A DNA stretch of 64,000 nt from Bifidobacterium polysaccharolyticum (GTDB taxonomy: Bacteria; Actinomycetota; Actinomycetes; Actinomycetales; Bifidobacteriaceae): positions 249,826 to 313,825 of the forward strand of contig NZ_JACFQG010000003.1 in the NCBI RefSeq assembly GCF_016101585.1, read 5' to 3'. Positions 33,626 through 43,350 of the stretch are shown here, one piece after another. A model generated the notes under the pieces. It was not told where the DNA came from and did not search any database. It saw nothing but the letters and a program-made list of their open reading frames with translations. Position numbers and translations under genes: made by a program. Within the stretch, counting starts at the first letter, position 1; every line of letters begins with the position of its first letter.

Positions 33626-36550
33626 GTGTTGAAGCATTTGCAAGAACGGGGCACTAAGGGTCCACAGCATGTGGATCGCCCTATCATCGCTGTTTTGATA
33701 ACTCTTTTGGCGACGCTGGCCATGGTCGTTCCCCTTGGGTTGAGCGCTCTGTCGGCAAACCAGGCCAATGCCACCGATGCGCAAGGCGCAACAGCAAGCG
33801 CAAAGCCGTTGCTCTATAAACTTCTGGCTTATAATGACAAAATCGATTCCTACGAGGATGAGCTGCGCATGGACTTCATCCTGCGTGTGAAGCATGGCGC
33901 ATTCGATCCACAATGCCAAAACGGGGATGATTCCTCTGCGGCTGGAACGCAAACTTGTGCATTGTCTTTCTTCTACGAATTCGAGGGAGAGACCAACAAA
34001 ACGCACTATCGGCGACTGCGTTATATGCAGACCATACCGTCAGACAGCAGTGATCCCAACAATCCAACTTCTATTGCCAACCCTGGCGCTGGTGCAGTGA
34101 AATGGGCATATAACCAGGGCGAATACTTCACGGTCCATAAGGTGATCAACTCCGGCCTTTATGATTTTCTGGTAATCTCCATTGAAGGCGATTTGTCTTA
34201 TGGAGACAAAAACGATAATCCGCAATATTATCAGGCGGGAGGCTATCCTCAGCCGCTCAACCTCTATGCGGTTGTTGGTCCGCAGAATACTTTGACCTGC
34301 GGCTCTTCCCCGTGGGATTATAATGGTGATGATTGCTATGACTTCCATCCTGAATCTTTGGTCGGTTTAGGCGATACGGTCTCCAACATCACTGCAGATG
34401 AGGGGAAAAACATAAAGCTGTACATGGGCGATTGCTACGCCAACGATCCGAACCGCTGTAGCGGGCCTGCATCCTTTGTCGGCTGGGACAATTATCCGGT
34501 GCTGTGGAGCGGGCATCAGGCCAACTGGGGCCTGGTAACCGATTATGGGCTTTCAGTTGATCTGGGAAACAATCAGAGCAAACCCTATAACCCAGGGGTG
34601 GCACCACCAAACTCCTTCTTTGTCTATTGGTTCAATGTCCGAGGCGGGAGCAATATATGCTCCAAGACCGATTCTTACTACTACCAGTGGGTTGGTCTTA
34701 AAAACAGCCAGTGGATGCCTGTCGATTCCTTGACCCCCAAACCCGTACTGTTAGGCAATAAACAACAAATCAGTAAGAACAATGCAAAGACAACCTCCTG
34801 GGGCATTCAATACGATGTGGGAACCAACAACGCTAATAATTCCGGCGTTCAAGCCTCGAATATGGCGCAGCCGGCGACAGGTCCAGCAAACGAGCTGAAC
34901 GTGAACGCAGCGAATCCGACTGGTCCGCAGGCAAAAGACGGGTCAATCGATTTCAAACGCATTACGGAACAAGAGGGCTTCGACGGGTACTTCAAGCTGG
35001 TCACCTGGCCTGTGACCAGGAATATGGATGACACCGGCACCAGCAACAACTGCACGGTCAACCCAGAAGTATACAACCCAATGCGAGTGGGTCTTGCCGG
35101 CATAACGGACGATATGGATGCTACGCAAAAGGATAAGAATCTGGACACGGGATGGACCATTGACACTGCCTTCTATAAGTATGATGTGCCACGTCCCAAC
35201 GATCCGACCATAACCAACATCCAGAATGATGCCGACGGCTCCTTGAATGCCTCGGGGAGCGTCTATACCGGCACGCTTGATCCGGTGGTCAGCGGTGAGT
35301 GCACTCCCTCCAAAGACGACACGCATCCCAACACGGTTACCCTTTATGGCGAGGATCCCAGCAAACCCTTCAAGGAAGGGCAGAGTAAGAGCAGTGACGA
35401 CTTGGTGAAAAGCTCGGACAACTGGGGGTTCAAACTGGGAGAGACCGTATGTAAGGTCGATCCCAAGAGCAAGCAGGGAGGGTCCTGGCAGATACAGGAC
35501 ACCAACAAGCAGTATCCGTCGCCTGATCCCGGCAATAAGTATAACGGCTACAGGCGCTATCACGCCTGGGTAACTGAGTCAGCCTCCGGGTTTGGTTTGA
35601 CCTCGCTCTTCTCGAACATAGGAACAGCCTATTTCGTCTCCAACGAGAAGGCTCCCGACGGCAAGCTCTCTGTAACGGTGCCCCATACAAAAAACGGGAA
35701 TCTGCCGGCAAACTCGGTCGTCACCTTCAAGGGCACGGTTTCACCCATATATACAGCCTGGTCTTCGGGAGGTCTGGGGATGACCGATTCCAAGATGGCC
35801 ATTTCCATGAAACAGAACACTGCCTCGGACTGGACCAGTCTGGTGACCACACCGGCCAACACCTTCCAGAGGGACTCGGCGGTCAATACTACTGTGCCTT
35901 CCTTCACGGACCCCGCGTCAGGATCTGTGCTGAATGTCGTCAAGACGACGGCTTCCACATGGTCCTGGAGCTTGAACATACCAGCTGACAAATTCAAGGC
36001 CTACAACGGTGACGACGAGACAGAAAAGTATACCTTCCAGGTCAAGATGATCAACCCGCTGAATGCCCCTTCGGATCCGGTTTCCATCAATCAAAAGGTC
36101 GACATCACGCCAACCACTCTGACCTTGGAACGGTATGACGTCTTCCAAGTAGGAGGGAAAGCATACAAGTATGTCAACGGTAATACAAGGATTCCTGAGA
36201 CCAAAGGCACTCTGGTCCATATAACCTGGCTCGGCAATACAAGCACCGATGTCGCTGTGGGAGACCAGGGTTCATGGCAGGCGAGTACCCCTGAGGGGAT
36301 AAACAAGGGGGTAATCACTGCCCAGGTTTCTTCCGATGATGCTGAAAGCGCTGATCCTCAAAGCGGCAACTTCAAGGGAGGAAACGAGTCAGCCACAGTG
36401 TCGCACGAGCTGGAATTCCGGCCCTCCAATGCCTCCCTGCCCCTTACTGGAGGATGGCCGCTTTCCGTGCTCAAGATACTGTCGATGCTGGCACTGGGTC
36501 TGGTCGGCTTTGTCGCCTGTCTAAGGAACAGGCAAGAGAGCCGATACTGA
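33626..36550 (+). CDS. Large LPLTG-anchored surface protein, function unknown
   Basis: A 974-residue secreted wall protein. GTG 33626 has GGGGGG just upstream; GTG 33614 is an alternative. An N-terminal hydrophobic export signal (about residues 18-45) is followed by an Asn/Asp/Tyr-rich extracellular region, with a few Cys (CGSSPWDYNGDDCYDF, CYANDPNRCSG), then beta-rich, Ig-like stretches towards the C-terminus. The sorting signal is LPLTG at 938-942, a hydrophobic segment and a basic tail. I do not recognise the adhesin domains. Codon and base use are visibly less GC-rich than in adjacent genes, suggesting an acquired or fast-evolving surface gene. No sortase is adjacent; the class C sortase at 51 kb or a housekeeping one could anchor it. 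Confidence 0.88.
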   Translation: MLKHLQERGTKGPQHVDRPIIAVLITLLATLAMVVPLGLSALSANQANATDAQGATASAKPLLYKLLAYNDKIDSYEDELRMDFILRVKHGAFDPQCQNGDDSSAAGTQTCALSFFYEFEGETNKTHYRRLRYMQTIPSDSSDPNNPTSIANPGAGAVKWAYNQGEYFTVHKVINSGLYDFLVISIEGDLSYGDKNDNPQYYQAGGYPQPLNLYAVVGPQNTLTCGSSPWDYNGDDCYDFHPESLVGLGDTVSNITADEGKNIKLYMGDCYANDPNRCSGPASFVGWDNYPVLWSGHQANWGLVTDYGLSVDLGNNQSKPYNPGVAPPNSFFVYWFNVRGGSNICSKTDSYYYQWVGLKNSQWMPVDSLTPKPVLLGNKQQISKNNAKTTSWGIQYDVGTNNANNSGVQASNMAQPATGPANELNVNAANPTGPQAKDGSIDFKRITEQEGFDGYFKLVTWPVTRNMDDTGTSNNCTVNPEVYNPMRVGLAGITDDMDATQKDKNLDTGWTIDTAFYKYDVPRPNDPTITNIQNDADGSLNASGSVYTGTLDPVVSGECTPSKDDTHPNTVTLYGEDPSKPFKEGQSKSSDDLVKSSDNWGFKLGETVCKVDPKSKQGGSWQIQDTNKQYPSPDPGNKYNGYRRYHAWVTESASGFGLTSLFSNIGTAYFVSNEKAPDGKLSVTVPHTKNGNLPANSVVTFKGTVSPIYTAWSSGGLGMTDSKMAISMKQNTASDWTSLVTTPANTFQRDSAVNTTVPSFTDPASGSVLNVVKTTASTWSWSLNIPADKFKAYNGDDETEKYTFQVKMINPLNAPSDPVSINQKVDITPTTLTLERYDVFQVGGKAYKYVNGNTRIPETKGTLVHITWLGNTSTDVAVGDQGSWQASTPEGINKGVITAQVSSDDAESADPQSGNFKGGNESATVSHELEFRPSNASLPLTGGWPLSVLKILSMLALGLVGFVACLRNRQESRY

Positions 36551-36563
36551 TTCCGCGGCATAA

Positions 36564-36619
36564 GGCAGGGTCTGCGCTCGTATCCATGGAATTTGGGGTA
36601 TGAGCGCAGGCCCTGCTTG
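36564..36619 (+). terminator. Terminator of the LPLTG surface protein gene
   Basis: A long hairpin: GCAGGGTCTGCGCTC (from 36565) pairs with GAGCGCAGGCCCTGC (36602-36616) with one mismatch and a loop of about 22 bases, followed by TTGTGTTTCC. The T-run is weak but the stem is strong. It also separates this gene from the convergent tRNA genes. Confidence 0.72.
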
Positions 36620-36628
36620 TGTTTCCTG

Positions 36629-36709
36629 TGCGCGAGATGGGACTCGAACCCACACGTCCGAAGACACAGGAACCTAAATCCTGCGCGGCTACCATTACGC
36701 CACTCGCGC
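36629..36709 (-). tRNA. tRNA-Leu (anticodon UAG)
   Basis: On the minus strand an acceptor stem GCGCGAG/CTCGCGC encloses a D arm, an anticodon arm with loop TTTAGGT (anticodon TAG), a variable arm closed by GTC-TTCG-GAC and a T arm with GTTCGAGTC. The long variable arm makes this a type II tRNA, consistent with leucine. CCA is not encoded. Confidence 0.93.
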
Positions 36710-36749
36710 GTACGACATACCTCGCCGTTTAAAAAGCAGCTGGTAGAAG

Positions 36750-36822
36750 AGCCACTTGACAGAATCGAACTGTCGACCTTCTCATTACGAGTGAGACGCT
36801 CTGCCAACTGAGCTAAAGTGGC
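36750..36822 (-). tRNA. tRNA-Thr (anticodon CGU)
   Basis: On the minus strand the acceptor stem GCCACTT/AAGTGGC closes a standard 73-base cloverleaf. The anticodon loop CTCGTAA carries CGT (threonine, ACG codons), and the T loop is TTCGATT. It lies 40 bases upstream of tRNA-Leu on the same strand, so the two are probably one transcript. CCA is not encoded. Confidence 0.94.
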
Positions 36823-36945
36823 CTTCGCCTCCCCTCCGGACATACCGGAAGAAGACAACATGCTACATCATACTGGATGCGCGCGATAAAAAACGCCTTG
36901 GGCCTTGGACCGAGGGTGTACAAGCTTCTTGACACAATGGAGGGC

Positions 36946-38070
36946 ATGGATCTCAATGATTTCTATGCCGTCATTCCGGCCGGTGGCGTGGGTACCCGGC
37001 TCTGGCCATTGAGCCGCCAGGACCGGCCCAAGTTCCTCTACGATCTGTTGGGTTCAGGCAGAACAATGATCCAGGGAACTTTTGACCGGCTGGCTGGCAT
37101 CTGCGGGGCCGATCATGTGGTCGTCTCCACTGGCCAGCGGCATGTGGACCAGGTGCGTCAGCAGCTTCCGGACCTGGCTGAGGACGCGCTCTTCGCCGAG
37201 CCTGTTCCTCGCGATTCCACGGCGGCTATAGCCTTGGCGACTGCTGTGCTGGCCCAGCGGCACGGAGGGAAAATCATCGTGGGCTCCTTTGCCGCCGACC
37301 ACGTCATCCGAGACGACAAAGCGTTCGCAGCTTCAGTGGGGCAGGCGGTGGCGGCGGCGCGAGCCGGTTATGTGACCACCATCGGTATCGCCGCCTCCCG
37401 TCCCTCCACCGCTTTCGGCTACATCCACCAAGGCCCCTCCCTGGCCGATCGCATTCCCGGGGCTCCGGATGCCCACCTGGTCAGCGAATTCGTAGAGAAG
37501 CCGGATGCCTCTACGGCCCAGGCCTACCTGTCCACAGGGGAGTACCGATGGAACGCCGGCATGTTCGTCATGCAAGCACAGGTGCTCCTTGACTGCCTGC
37601 GTCGTTACAAGCCGGAGCTCCACGCCGCAGTCATGGCGATTGCCCGGGTTTGGGACCAGGGCGAGCAGGCGCGCAGCCAGGCCATGGAGGAGCACTGGCC
37701 GGGCATCGAGAAGATCGCCTTCGACTATGCCGTAGCCGAGCCATTATCGGCGGCCGGCGGCGTGGCGGTTGTTCCAGGGGGCTTCGATTGGGATGACATT
37801 GGCGACTTCAATTCAGTGGCGGGTCTGCTTCCGTCGTCCAACAGGCGCAACATCAAGATTCTTGGTGATGCCGACCGGGTCATGTACTTGGATTCAGCCG
37901 GAGACATGGTCGTGCCTGGCTCCGAACGCACGGTCGCTCTTCTGGGCGTGGATGACATGATCGTCGTCGACACTCCCGATGCTCTCCTGGTGGCCCCTCG
38001 GGCCCGCAGCCAGGAAGTCAAGGACATGGTGGCCAAGCTGGCCCAGTACGGCTGTGACGACATACTCTGA
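36946..38070 (+). CDS. Mannose-1-phosphate guanylyltransferase
   Basis: Makes GDP-mannose from mannose 1-phosphate and GTP, for glycolipids and glycans. The 374-residue protein begins with the nucleotidyltransferase signature VIPAGGVGTRLWPLSRQDRPKFL and has FVEKPDASTAQAYLSTGEYRWNAGMFV and GGFDWDDIGDFNSV, as in ManC/RfbM without the isomerase domain. Start is uncertain: ATG 36946 has GGAGG only three bases away and ATG 36937 has no site. Confidence 0.9.
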   Translation: MDLNDFYAVIPAGGVGTRLWPLSRQDRPKFLYDLLGSGRTMIQGTFDRLAGICGADHVVVSTGQRHVDQVRQQLPDLAEDALFAEPVPRDSTAAIALATAVLAQRHGGKIIVGSFAADHVIRDDKAFAASVGQAVAAARAGYVTTIGIAASRPSTAFGYIHQGPSLADRIPGAPDAHLVSEFVEKPDASTAQAYLSTGEYRWNAGMFVMQAQVLLDCLRRYKPELHAAVMAIARVWDQGEQARSQAMEEHWPGIEKIAFDYAVAEPLSAAGGVAVVPGGFDWDDIGDFNSVAGLLPSSNRRNIKILGDADRVMYLDSAGDMVVPGSERTVALLGVDDMIVVDTPDALLVAPRARSQEVKDMVAKLAQYGCDDIL

Positions 38071-38199
38071 GAGCGATTTGGTCCAGCTAAGAAGGTTGGC
38101 CGATTTTGTTGTCTTCTGTCTGCTTTTGTGAGTAGTTTGGGATACAGAACCGGGTGCTCGGCAGACCGGGCATCACCTCATGAAAGGACCCGAACAACC

Positions 38200-39897
38200 A
38201 TGGCCATCAATCCTCCAGTGGACGCTACCAGCACCAAGGCCTGGGCGGCCTTGCACCAGCACTTCGACGACATGCAGCGCCAGGGGATCGATCTGCGCGC
38301 ATGGTTCGCCAAGGACCCGCAGCGCACCGAAAAGCTCAGCTTCGAGCTGGGCGATCTCTATATCGATCTGTCCAAGAATCTGATTCAGCCCGAGACCTTG
38401 TCCCTGCTGGCTCAGCTGGGCCGCGAGGTCGGCCTTGAGGAGCGGATCGAGGCCATGTTCAACGGCGAGCACATCAACAACACCGAGGACAGGGCCGTTT
38501 TGCACACAGCCCTGCGCCGTCCCGAGGAAGACCGCGGCAGGCTGATCGTGGACGGCCAGGATGTGGTGGGCGACGTCCGCGATACCCTCAAGCGCATCTA
38601 TGCCTTTGCCGACCAGGTCCGCTCGGGCAGCTGGACCGGTCTGACCGGCAAGCGGATCACCACGGTGGTCAACATCGGCATCGGCGGCTCCGACCTGGGC
38701 CCGGTCATGGCCTACGAGGCCCTGAAGCCTTATGCTGATGCCGGCATCAGCGCCCGCTACATCTCCAACATCGATCCCAACGATCTGGCCGAGAAGACGC
38801 GCGATCTGGATCCGGAAACCACGCTCTTCATCATCGTCTCCAAGACTTTCACCACCCTGGAGACCCTGACCAACGCCCGCCAGGCCCGCACTTGGCTCCT
38901 GAAGAGCCTTGGGGAACGTGGCCTGCTGTCCAAGGACGGCCAGGACCTCTCGGCCGAGGCCATCCGTCGGCACTTCATCGCCGTCTCGACGGCCCTGGAC
39001 AAGGTGCGCGACTTCGGCATCGATCCGGACAACGTCTTCGGCTTCTGGAACTGGGTCGGCGGCCGGTACTCAGTGGATTCCGCCGTGGGCACCTCCCTGG
39101 CCATCACTATCGGCCCCGAGCGCTTCGAGGAGTTCCTCAAGGGCTTCAACACCGTTGACCGCTACTTCCGCGCCACCCCTCTGGACCGGAATGTAGTGGC
39201 CCTGATGGGTCTGCTCAACGTTTGGTATGTCAACTTCTTCGGTGCACACTCGCACGCCGTTCTGCCCTATGACCAGTATCTACACCGCTTCCCGGCCTAC
39301 CTGCAGCAGCTGACCATGGAATCCAACGGCAAGTCCGTGCGCTGGGACGGCACACCGGTGACCAGTCTGACCGGAGAAATCTTCTGGGGGGAGCCCGGCA
39401 CCAACGGCCAGCATGCCTTCTACCAGCTGATCCATCAGGGCACCCGTCTGATTCCTGCTGATTTCATCGCCTTCGCCAACACCCCCAACCCGGCCAAGGA
39501 CGGCGACCAGGACGTGCACGAGCTCTTCCTGGCCAACTTCCTGGCCCAGACCAAGGCATTGGCCTTCGGCAAGACCGCTGATGAGGTCCGTGCCGAGGGC
39601 ACTCCCGAGGCCATCGTCCCGGCCAGGGTCTTCACCGGCAACAGGCCCACCACCTCCATTTTCGGCGATGCGCTGACCCCGGCAGCCCTGGGCGAGCTGA
39701 TCGCCCTCTACGAGCACATCACACTGACCGAGGGCACCGTCTGGGGCATTGATTCCTTCGACCAATGGGGAGTTGAGCTGGGCAAGAAGCTGGCCCGCGA
39801 GATCACCCCGGCCATCTCCCGGGATGACCAGGCGCTGGCCGAGCAGGATCAGTCCACCAGGTCTTTGATCGCCTTCTACAGGGCCCACCGCCGCTGA
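38200..39897 (+). CDS. pgi: Glucose-6-phosphate isomerase
   Basis: Interconverts glucose 6-phosphate and fructose 6-phosphate; in bifidobacteria this feeds the fructose-6-phosphate phosphoketolase shunt. The 565-residue protein is the long pgi type, with [30 protein letters not shown] and the signature [28 protein letters not shown] 38200 follows GAAAGGA. It stands alone between mannose-1-phosphate guanylyltransferase and rplS. Confidence 0.96.
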   Translation: MAINPPVDATSTKAWAALHQHFDDMQRQGIDLRAWFAKDPQRTEKLSFELGDLYIDLSKNLIQPETLSLLAQLGREVGLEERIEAMFNGEHINNTEDRAVLHTALRRPEEDRGRLIVDGQDVVGDVRDTLKRIYAFADQVRSGSWTGLTGKRITTVVNIGIGGSDLGPVMAYEALKPYADAGISARYISNIDPNDLAEKTRDLDPETTLFIIVSKTFTTLETLTNARQARTWLLKSLGERGLLSKDGQDLSAEAIRRHFIAVSTALDKVRDFGIDPDNVFGFWNWVGGRYSVDSAVGTSLAITIGPERFEEFLKGFNTVDRYFRATPLDRNVVALMGLLNVWYVNFFGAHSHAVLPYDQYLHRFPAYLQQLTMESNGKSVRWDGTPVTSLTGEIFWGEPGTNGQHAFYQLIHQGTRLIPADFIAFANTPNPAKDGDQDVHELFLANFLAQTKALAFGKTADEVRAEGTPEAIVPARVFTGNRPTTSIFGDALTPAALGELIALYEHITLTEGTVWGIDSFDQWGVELGKKLAREITPAISRDDQALAEQDQSTRSLIAFYRAHRR

Positions 39898-39997
39898 TGC
39901 CTAGCCGGGCCCTTGCAGGTCCGGCTCGTGATATATTATTGGACAGTTGTTTGCCGGAAGGGCAGCTGCCGCATGGGCTCCCTTCCTTTCAGGTCCA

Positions 39998-40043
39998 GCC
40001 GGATGTTCCGGCGGATCGGCACCCCCGACGGCAGACCGTCGGG
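39998..40043 (+). promoter_or_regulatory. Structured leader upstream of rplS
   Basis: Two hairpins lie in the roughly 220-base region before rplS: GCCGG-ATGTT-CCGGC (39998-40012) and a perfect 8-base-pair CCCGACGG-CAGA-CCGTCGGG (40024-40043). A possible -35 TTGCAG at 39913 and an AT-rich -10 near 39934 lie upstream, so both would be in the mRNA leader. Ribosomal protein autoregulation through this leader is a reasonable guess but is not shown. Confidence 0.45.
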
Positions 40044-40118
40044 TTCCGTTCAGGATCGCTTCCTTGTGGATTGCGGTCCATGGCATGGGTCGATGTGCGG
40101 CGGCCATGGAGGAACAGC

Positions 40119-40490
40119 ATGAACGCGATTCAGGAATTTGACGCCAGCCACATGAAGCCTGCGGAGCAGATCCCCGACTTCCGCCCCGGCGATACCGTCG
40201 AGGTCAACGTCAATATCACCGAGGGCAACAACTCCCGTATCCAGGCTTTCACGGGCGTGGTGATCGCCCGTCAGGGCTCCGGCGTGCGCGAGACCATTCT
40301 GGTGCGCAAGGTCAGCTTCGGCGTGGGCGTCGAGCGCCGCTTCCCTCTGCACTCCCCGCAGATTGACTCCATCAAGGTGCTGCGCCACGGCCGTGTCCGC
40401 CGTGCCAAGCTTTACTACCTGCGTGGGCTGCACGGCAAGGCCGCCCGTATTGTCGAGCGGCGCGACAACAAGGCTGAGTCCGACAAGTAG
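40119..40490 (+). CDS. rplS: 50S ribosomal protein bL19
   Basis: bL19 sits at the 30S-50S interface. The 123-residue protein has [33 protein letters not shown] and the signature [42 protein letters not shown] 40119 follows GGAGGAAC. It is monocistronic, with a terminator just after it and lepB starting downstream. Confidence 0.97.
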   Translation: MNAIQEFDASHMKPAEQIPDFRPGDTVEVNVNITEGNNSRIQAFTGVVIARQGSGVRETILVRKVSFGVGVERRFPLHSPQIDSIKVLRHGRVRRAKLYYLRGLHGKAARIVERRDNKAESDK

Positions 40491-40531
40491 GATTTTGCCG
40501 GGGCGATTCAGCCCAGACCTTGGCCGTAAAC

Positions 40532-40560
40532 ACCCGGGATGCAGTTCTCCCGGGTTTTTT
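40532..40560 (+). terminator. Terminator of rplS
   Basis: ACCCGGGA pairs with TCCCGGGT around an 8-to-9-base loop and is followed by TTTTTTC. A classic rho-independent terminator between rplS and lepB. Confidence 0.92.
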
Positions 40561-40645
40561 CATGCTTGGGTGTGTACGCTATGAGGCATGCGGGACCTAT
40601 TCTGTTAGTTAGTGTGTGGTTTTCTGCGGATGACAAGGAGTGAAT

Positions 40646-41410
40646 ATGGCCTTTCGGGATGAGGAAACGACCCCGTCAGGACTCTGGTACCCGGACGGCA
40701 GGCAGGCCACATCAGCCCCGGTGCCACCCCGTCATGCCCACGGCCACCCTGGTGGACGCGGCTCTGCCAGGGGCAGCCACCCACGTCTTGGCGAGCGTGG
40801 CTTTCTGCCCGAGTTCTTGTTCGAGCTGGTTGTCCTGCTGGTAGTGGTCTCCATCCTGCGCATTTTTTTGATCTGCAACTACATCATCCCTTCCGGCTCC
40901 ATGGAGAACACCTTGGGTATCGGGGACAGAATCCTGACCACTCATAGGCTGACCAGATCCATGGTGGCTCCCCGCCGTGGGGATGTGGTGGTCTTTACTG
41001 ATCCAGCTGACTGGCTCGGTGATGAATCCTCGCCCAGCTTTCGTGGCAATCACCTGGTCAAACGCCTGATTGGCATGCCCGGCGACACGGTGGCCTGCAA
41101 GGGTCATGGCGCCCCGGTCACCGTCAACGGTGTAGCCCTTGACGAAAGCTCCTACCTGCGCCCAGGGGTAGAGCCCAGCTCCTTCCCCTTCAGCATCAAG
41201 GTCGACCCTGGACATGTCTTCGTCATGGGCGACAACCGTTCCAACTCTGCAGATTCCCGCCTGCACAAGGACGACGGCCATAATGGCCTGGTTCCCATAG
41301 ACAACATCAAAGGCACTGCATTGTTGACCTATTATCCGGTGGGCAGCTGGAAGCTGCTCAATAACCAGCACAAGGTCTTCGACGCCGTGCCCGACCCGAA
41401 GCAGGACTGA
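40646..41410 (+). CDS. lepB: Signal peptidase I
   Basis: Membrane-bound protease that removes signal peptides of secreted proteins. The 254-residue protein has a long polar N-terminus, one membrane helix (about residues 55-78), catalytic Ser85 in IIPSGSMENTL and Lys139 in NHLVKRLIGMPGD, plus the GDNRSNSADSR box. ATG 40646 is placed five bases after AAGGAG; GTG 40640 would overlap the site itself. It is followed by rnhB after seven bases. Confidence 0.95.
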   Translation: MAFRDEETTPSGLWYPDGRQATSAPVPPRHAHGHPGGRGSARGSHPRLGERGFLPEFLFELVVLLVVVSILRIFLICNYIIPSGSMENTLGIGDRILTTHRLTRSMVAPRRGDVVVFTDPADWLGDESSPSFRGNHLVKRLIGMPGDTVACKGHGAPVTVNGVALDESSYLRPGVEPSSFPFSIKVDPGHVFVMGDNRSNSADSRLHKDDGHNGLVPIDNIKGTALLTYYPVGSWKLLNNQHKVFDAVPDPKQD

Positions 41411-41417
41411 ACCGGCT

Positions 41418-42125
41418 GTGAGGCGGATTCTGCCAACCCTGGCCACCGAGGCTGCCTTGGCAGACCAGGGAGCTGAGTATGTGCTGGGCCTGGATGAGGT
41501 CGGTCGGGGAGCCCTGGCGGGCCCGGCCATGGTCGGCGTGGTGGCGGTCAGGTCCTCCGACCTGCCCCATTTGAAAGTCCCTGACGGGGTGGCGGATTCC
41601 AAGATGCTGACCCCTGCGCGTCGGCTGGCCATGTACCGTGATCTGGAGGACTGGGCTGCCGGCTGGGCGGTGGGGGCCTGCTCCAACCATGAGATCGACC
41701 AGTGGGGCATCGTTCACGCCCTAGGCATCGCCGCCCTGCGTGCGCTGGCCGAATTGGAGCATGGGATGGACCTGGGGCCTGACTGCCGCCTGGCTGCCAT
41801 CCTTGACGGCCCCCATGACTACATCACCCCGGCCGCCGACAGCTTTGACGCCCCCGACATCCCGGTTCTGCCCAAGGTGTCCACCCAGGTCAAGGGGGAC
41901 GCCCACTGTGCCAGTGTGGCCTGCGCAGCGATCATAGCCAAGGTCACCCGTGACCAGCTCATGGTCCGGCTGGCCGCCTCGGATCCCGCCCTGGCCCCAT
42001 ACCAGTGGGAGCACAACAAGGGCTATGGGTCGCCTGCACACCTGGATGCCATTCGCCGCCTGGGGCCCAGCCGTCTGCATCGGGTCAGCTGGCATTTGCC
42101 TTCATCCGGTCCCGGCAGGGGCTAA
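41418..42125 (+). CDS. rnhB: Ribonuclease HII
   Basis: Removes ribonucleotides from RNA/DNA hybrids during replication and repair. The 235-residue protein has the catalytic start GLDEVGRGALAGPAMVG and the later LDGPHDYI and KVTRDQLMVRLA regions with the remaining acidic residues. GTG 41418 is the start, seven bases after the lepB stop. Operon lepB-rnhB, possibly with the following regulator. Confidence 0.94.
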   Translation: MRRILPTLATEAALADQGAEYVLGLDEVGRGALAGPAMVGVVAVRSSDLPHLKVPDGVADSKMLTPARRLAMYRDLEDWAAGWAVGACSNHEIDQWGIVHALGIAALRALAELEHGMDLGPDCRLAAILDGPHDYITPAADSFDAPDIPVLPKVSTQVKGDAHCASVACAAIIAKVTRDQLMVRLAASDPALAPYQWEHNKGYGSPAHLDAIRRLGPSRLHRVSWHLPSSGPGRG

Positions 42126-42163
42126 TATCGGAACGGTCGAAACGGCTATCGGAAGAAGGTCAC

Positions 42164-43285
42164 ATGCCCGCAGGCAGCGGCGGCAGGTCACGGTCCAAGC
42201 GCCCCTCCATGTTCGAGGTTGCCCGGCTGGCCGGTGTCTCCCACCAGACTGTGTCCAGGGTCATCAACAATTCCAAGGACGTCTCGCCGGCAACCAGGGT
42301 CAAGGTGCAGCAGGCCATCAGAAAGCTGGGCTACCGACCCAGCAACTCTGCGCGGGCCTTGGCATCCAGTCGCAGCCGAACCATCGGACTGGTGGCGGGC
42401 GGTGTCAGTCTTTTTGGACCTGTCTCATCGATCACAGCCATTGAGACCGTGGCCCGTTCCCATGGCCTGTTCATGTCGGTCATGATGGTGGACGAGTCAA
42501 CCTGTACGCTTACTGGATTCCAGGAGCTCTGCGGCACCTTCCTGGAGCAGAATGTGGATGCCTTCATCTTTCTGACGCCCACCGACACCATGTTCAAGGC
42601 CGCCTGCCAGGTGGAGGTCAGCCAGCCCCGGGTCATCGTCACGTCCACGCATGGCATCACCAGCGTCGAAGAGGCCCTGAGCCGCCGGCGGGGCGATGGC
42701 CGGATAGCCCTGACCGGAATTGACCAGTGGGGTGCTGTGCAGCGCCTGGCCCGGCTGCTGGTCTCCCGGGGCCATCGACGGGTGCTGTATATGGCCGGCC
42801 CCTCTCAGTGGCGGGATGCCGCCACCCGGCTGGCCTCCTGGAAGGTGGCCTGCGCCCGCTGCCGCATACGAACGGCCGTGGTCCACGCCCGCAGCTGGGA
42901 GGCGGGGGAGTCCTACACGCTGATGAATCACCTGATCGATCAGCGGGGCATGAGCGGCACCTCCATGCCCTCAGCCGTGGTTACCGCCAACGACAACCAG
43001 GCCGTGGGCGTGGCCCGGTCCCTGCAGGAGCACGGTATCCGTATTCCCAGTGACATCAGTCTGGTGGGCTTTGACGACGTTCCCACGGTAGACAACATGT
43101 TTCCGCCGCTGGCCACGGTTCGCCCCCGCTTTGAGGATCTGGGCGTGGCCACCATGCGGCAGGTCCTGGCCCTGCTTCACCAGGGACAGCCGGTAGACTT
43201 CCCGGTCACCCACCATGGGGTGGGACTGATCCAGGCGGATGTGATTCAGCGTCGGTCCCTGGGCTACGCCGTCAAGCGCCTCTGA
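42164..43285 (+). CDS. LacI-family regulator next to the arabinose operon
   Basis: A 373-residue LacI-type regulator. The helix-turn-helix is MFEVARLAGVSHQTVSRVINNS and the hinge GYRPSNSARALASSRSRTIGLVAGG is canonical; the effector domain follows. It starts 38 bases after rnhB and ends about 100 bases before araB, on the same strand, so it is the obvious candidate to bind the palindromes at the araB promoter. Bifidobacterial AraQ is a LacI-type arabinose regulator, but I cannot tell from sequence alone whether this is AraQ. Confidence 0.9.
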   Translation: MPAGSGGRSRSKRPSMFEVARLAGVSHQTVSRVINNSKDVSPATRVKVQQAIRKLGYRPSNSARALASSRSRTIGLVAGGVSLFGPVSSITAIETVARSHGLFMSVMMVDESTCTLTGFQELCGTFLEQNVDAFIFLTPTDTMFKAACQVEVSQPRVIVTSTHGITSVEEALSRRRGDGRIALTGIDQWGAVQRLARLLVSRGHRRVLYMAGPSQWRDAATRLASWKVACARCRIRTAVVHARSWEAGESYTLMNHLIDQRGMSGTSMPSAVVTANDNQAVGVARSLQEHGIRIPSDISLVGFDDVPTVDNMFPPLATVRPRFEDLGVATMRQVLALLHQGQPVDFPVTHHGVGLIQADVIQRRSLGYAVKRL

Positions 43286-43311
43286 CTACCGTCGGCCTGC
43301 ATCCAGCGGGC

Positions 43312-43340
43312 TTGCCTGACGCTCTGGTCTCGGTTACAAT
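43312..43340 (+). promoter_or_regulatory. araB promoter
   Basis: TTGCCT at 43312-43317, a 17-base spacer and TACAAT at 43335-43340 make a good sigma-70 promoter. The -10 lies inside the palindrome at 43332-43347, so binding there would block RNA polymerase. Confidence 0.68.
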
Positions 43341-43347
43341 TGTAACC
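43332..43347. promoter_or_regulatory. Perfect palindromic operator over the araB -10
   Basis: GGTTACAATTGTAACC is a perfect 16-base palindrome covering the -10 element. Its AATT centre is unlike the CG-centred LacI-type site that follows 3 bases later, which suggests a second, non-LacI regulator. Confidence 0.72.
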
Positions 43348-43350
43348 AGA

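Noticed and set aside
36629-36822. tRNA pair as an attachment site for an integrated element
   Set aside because: No integrase, no direct repeat of a tRNA 3' end and no phage genes nearby.
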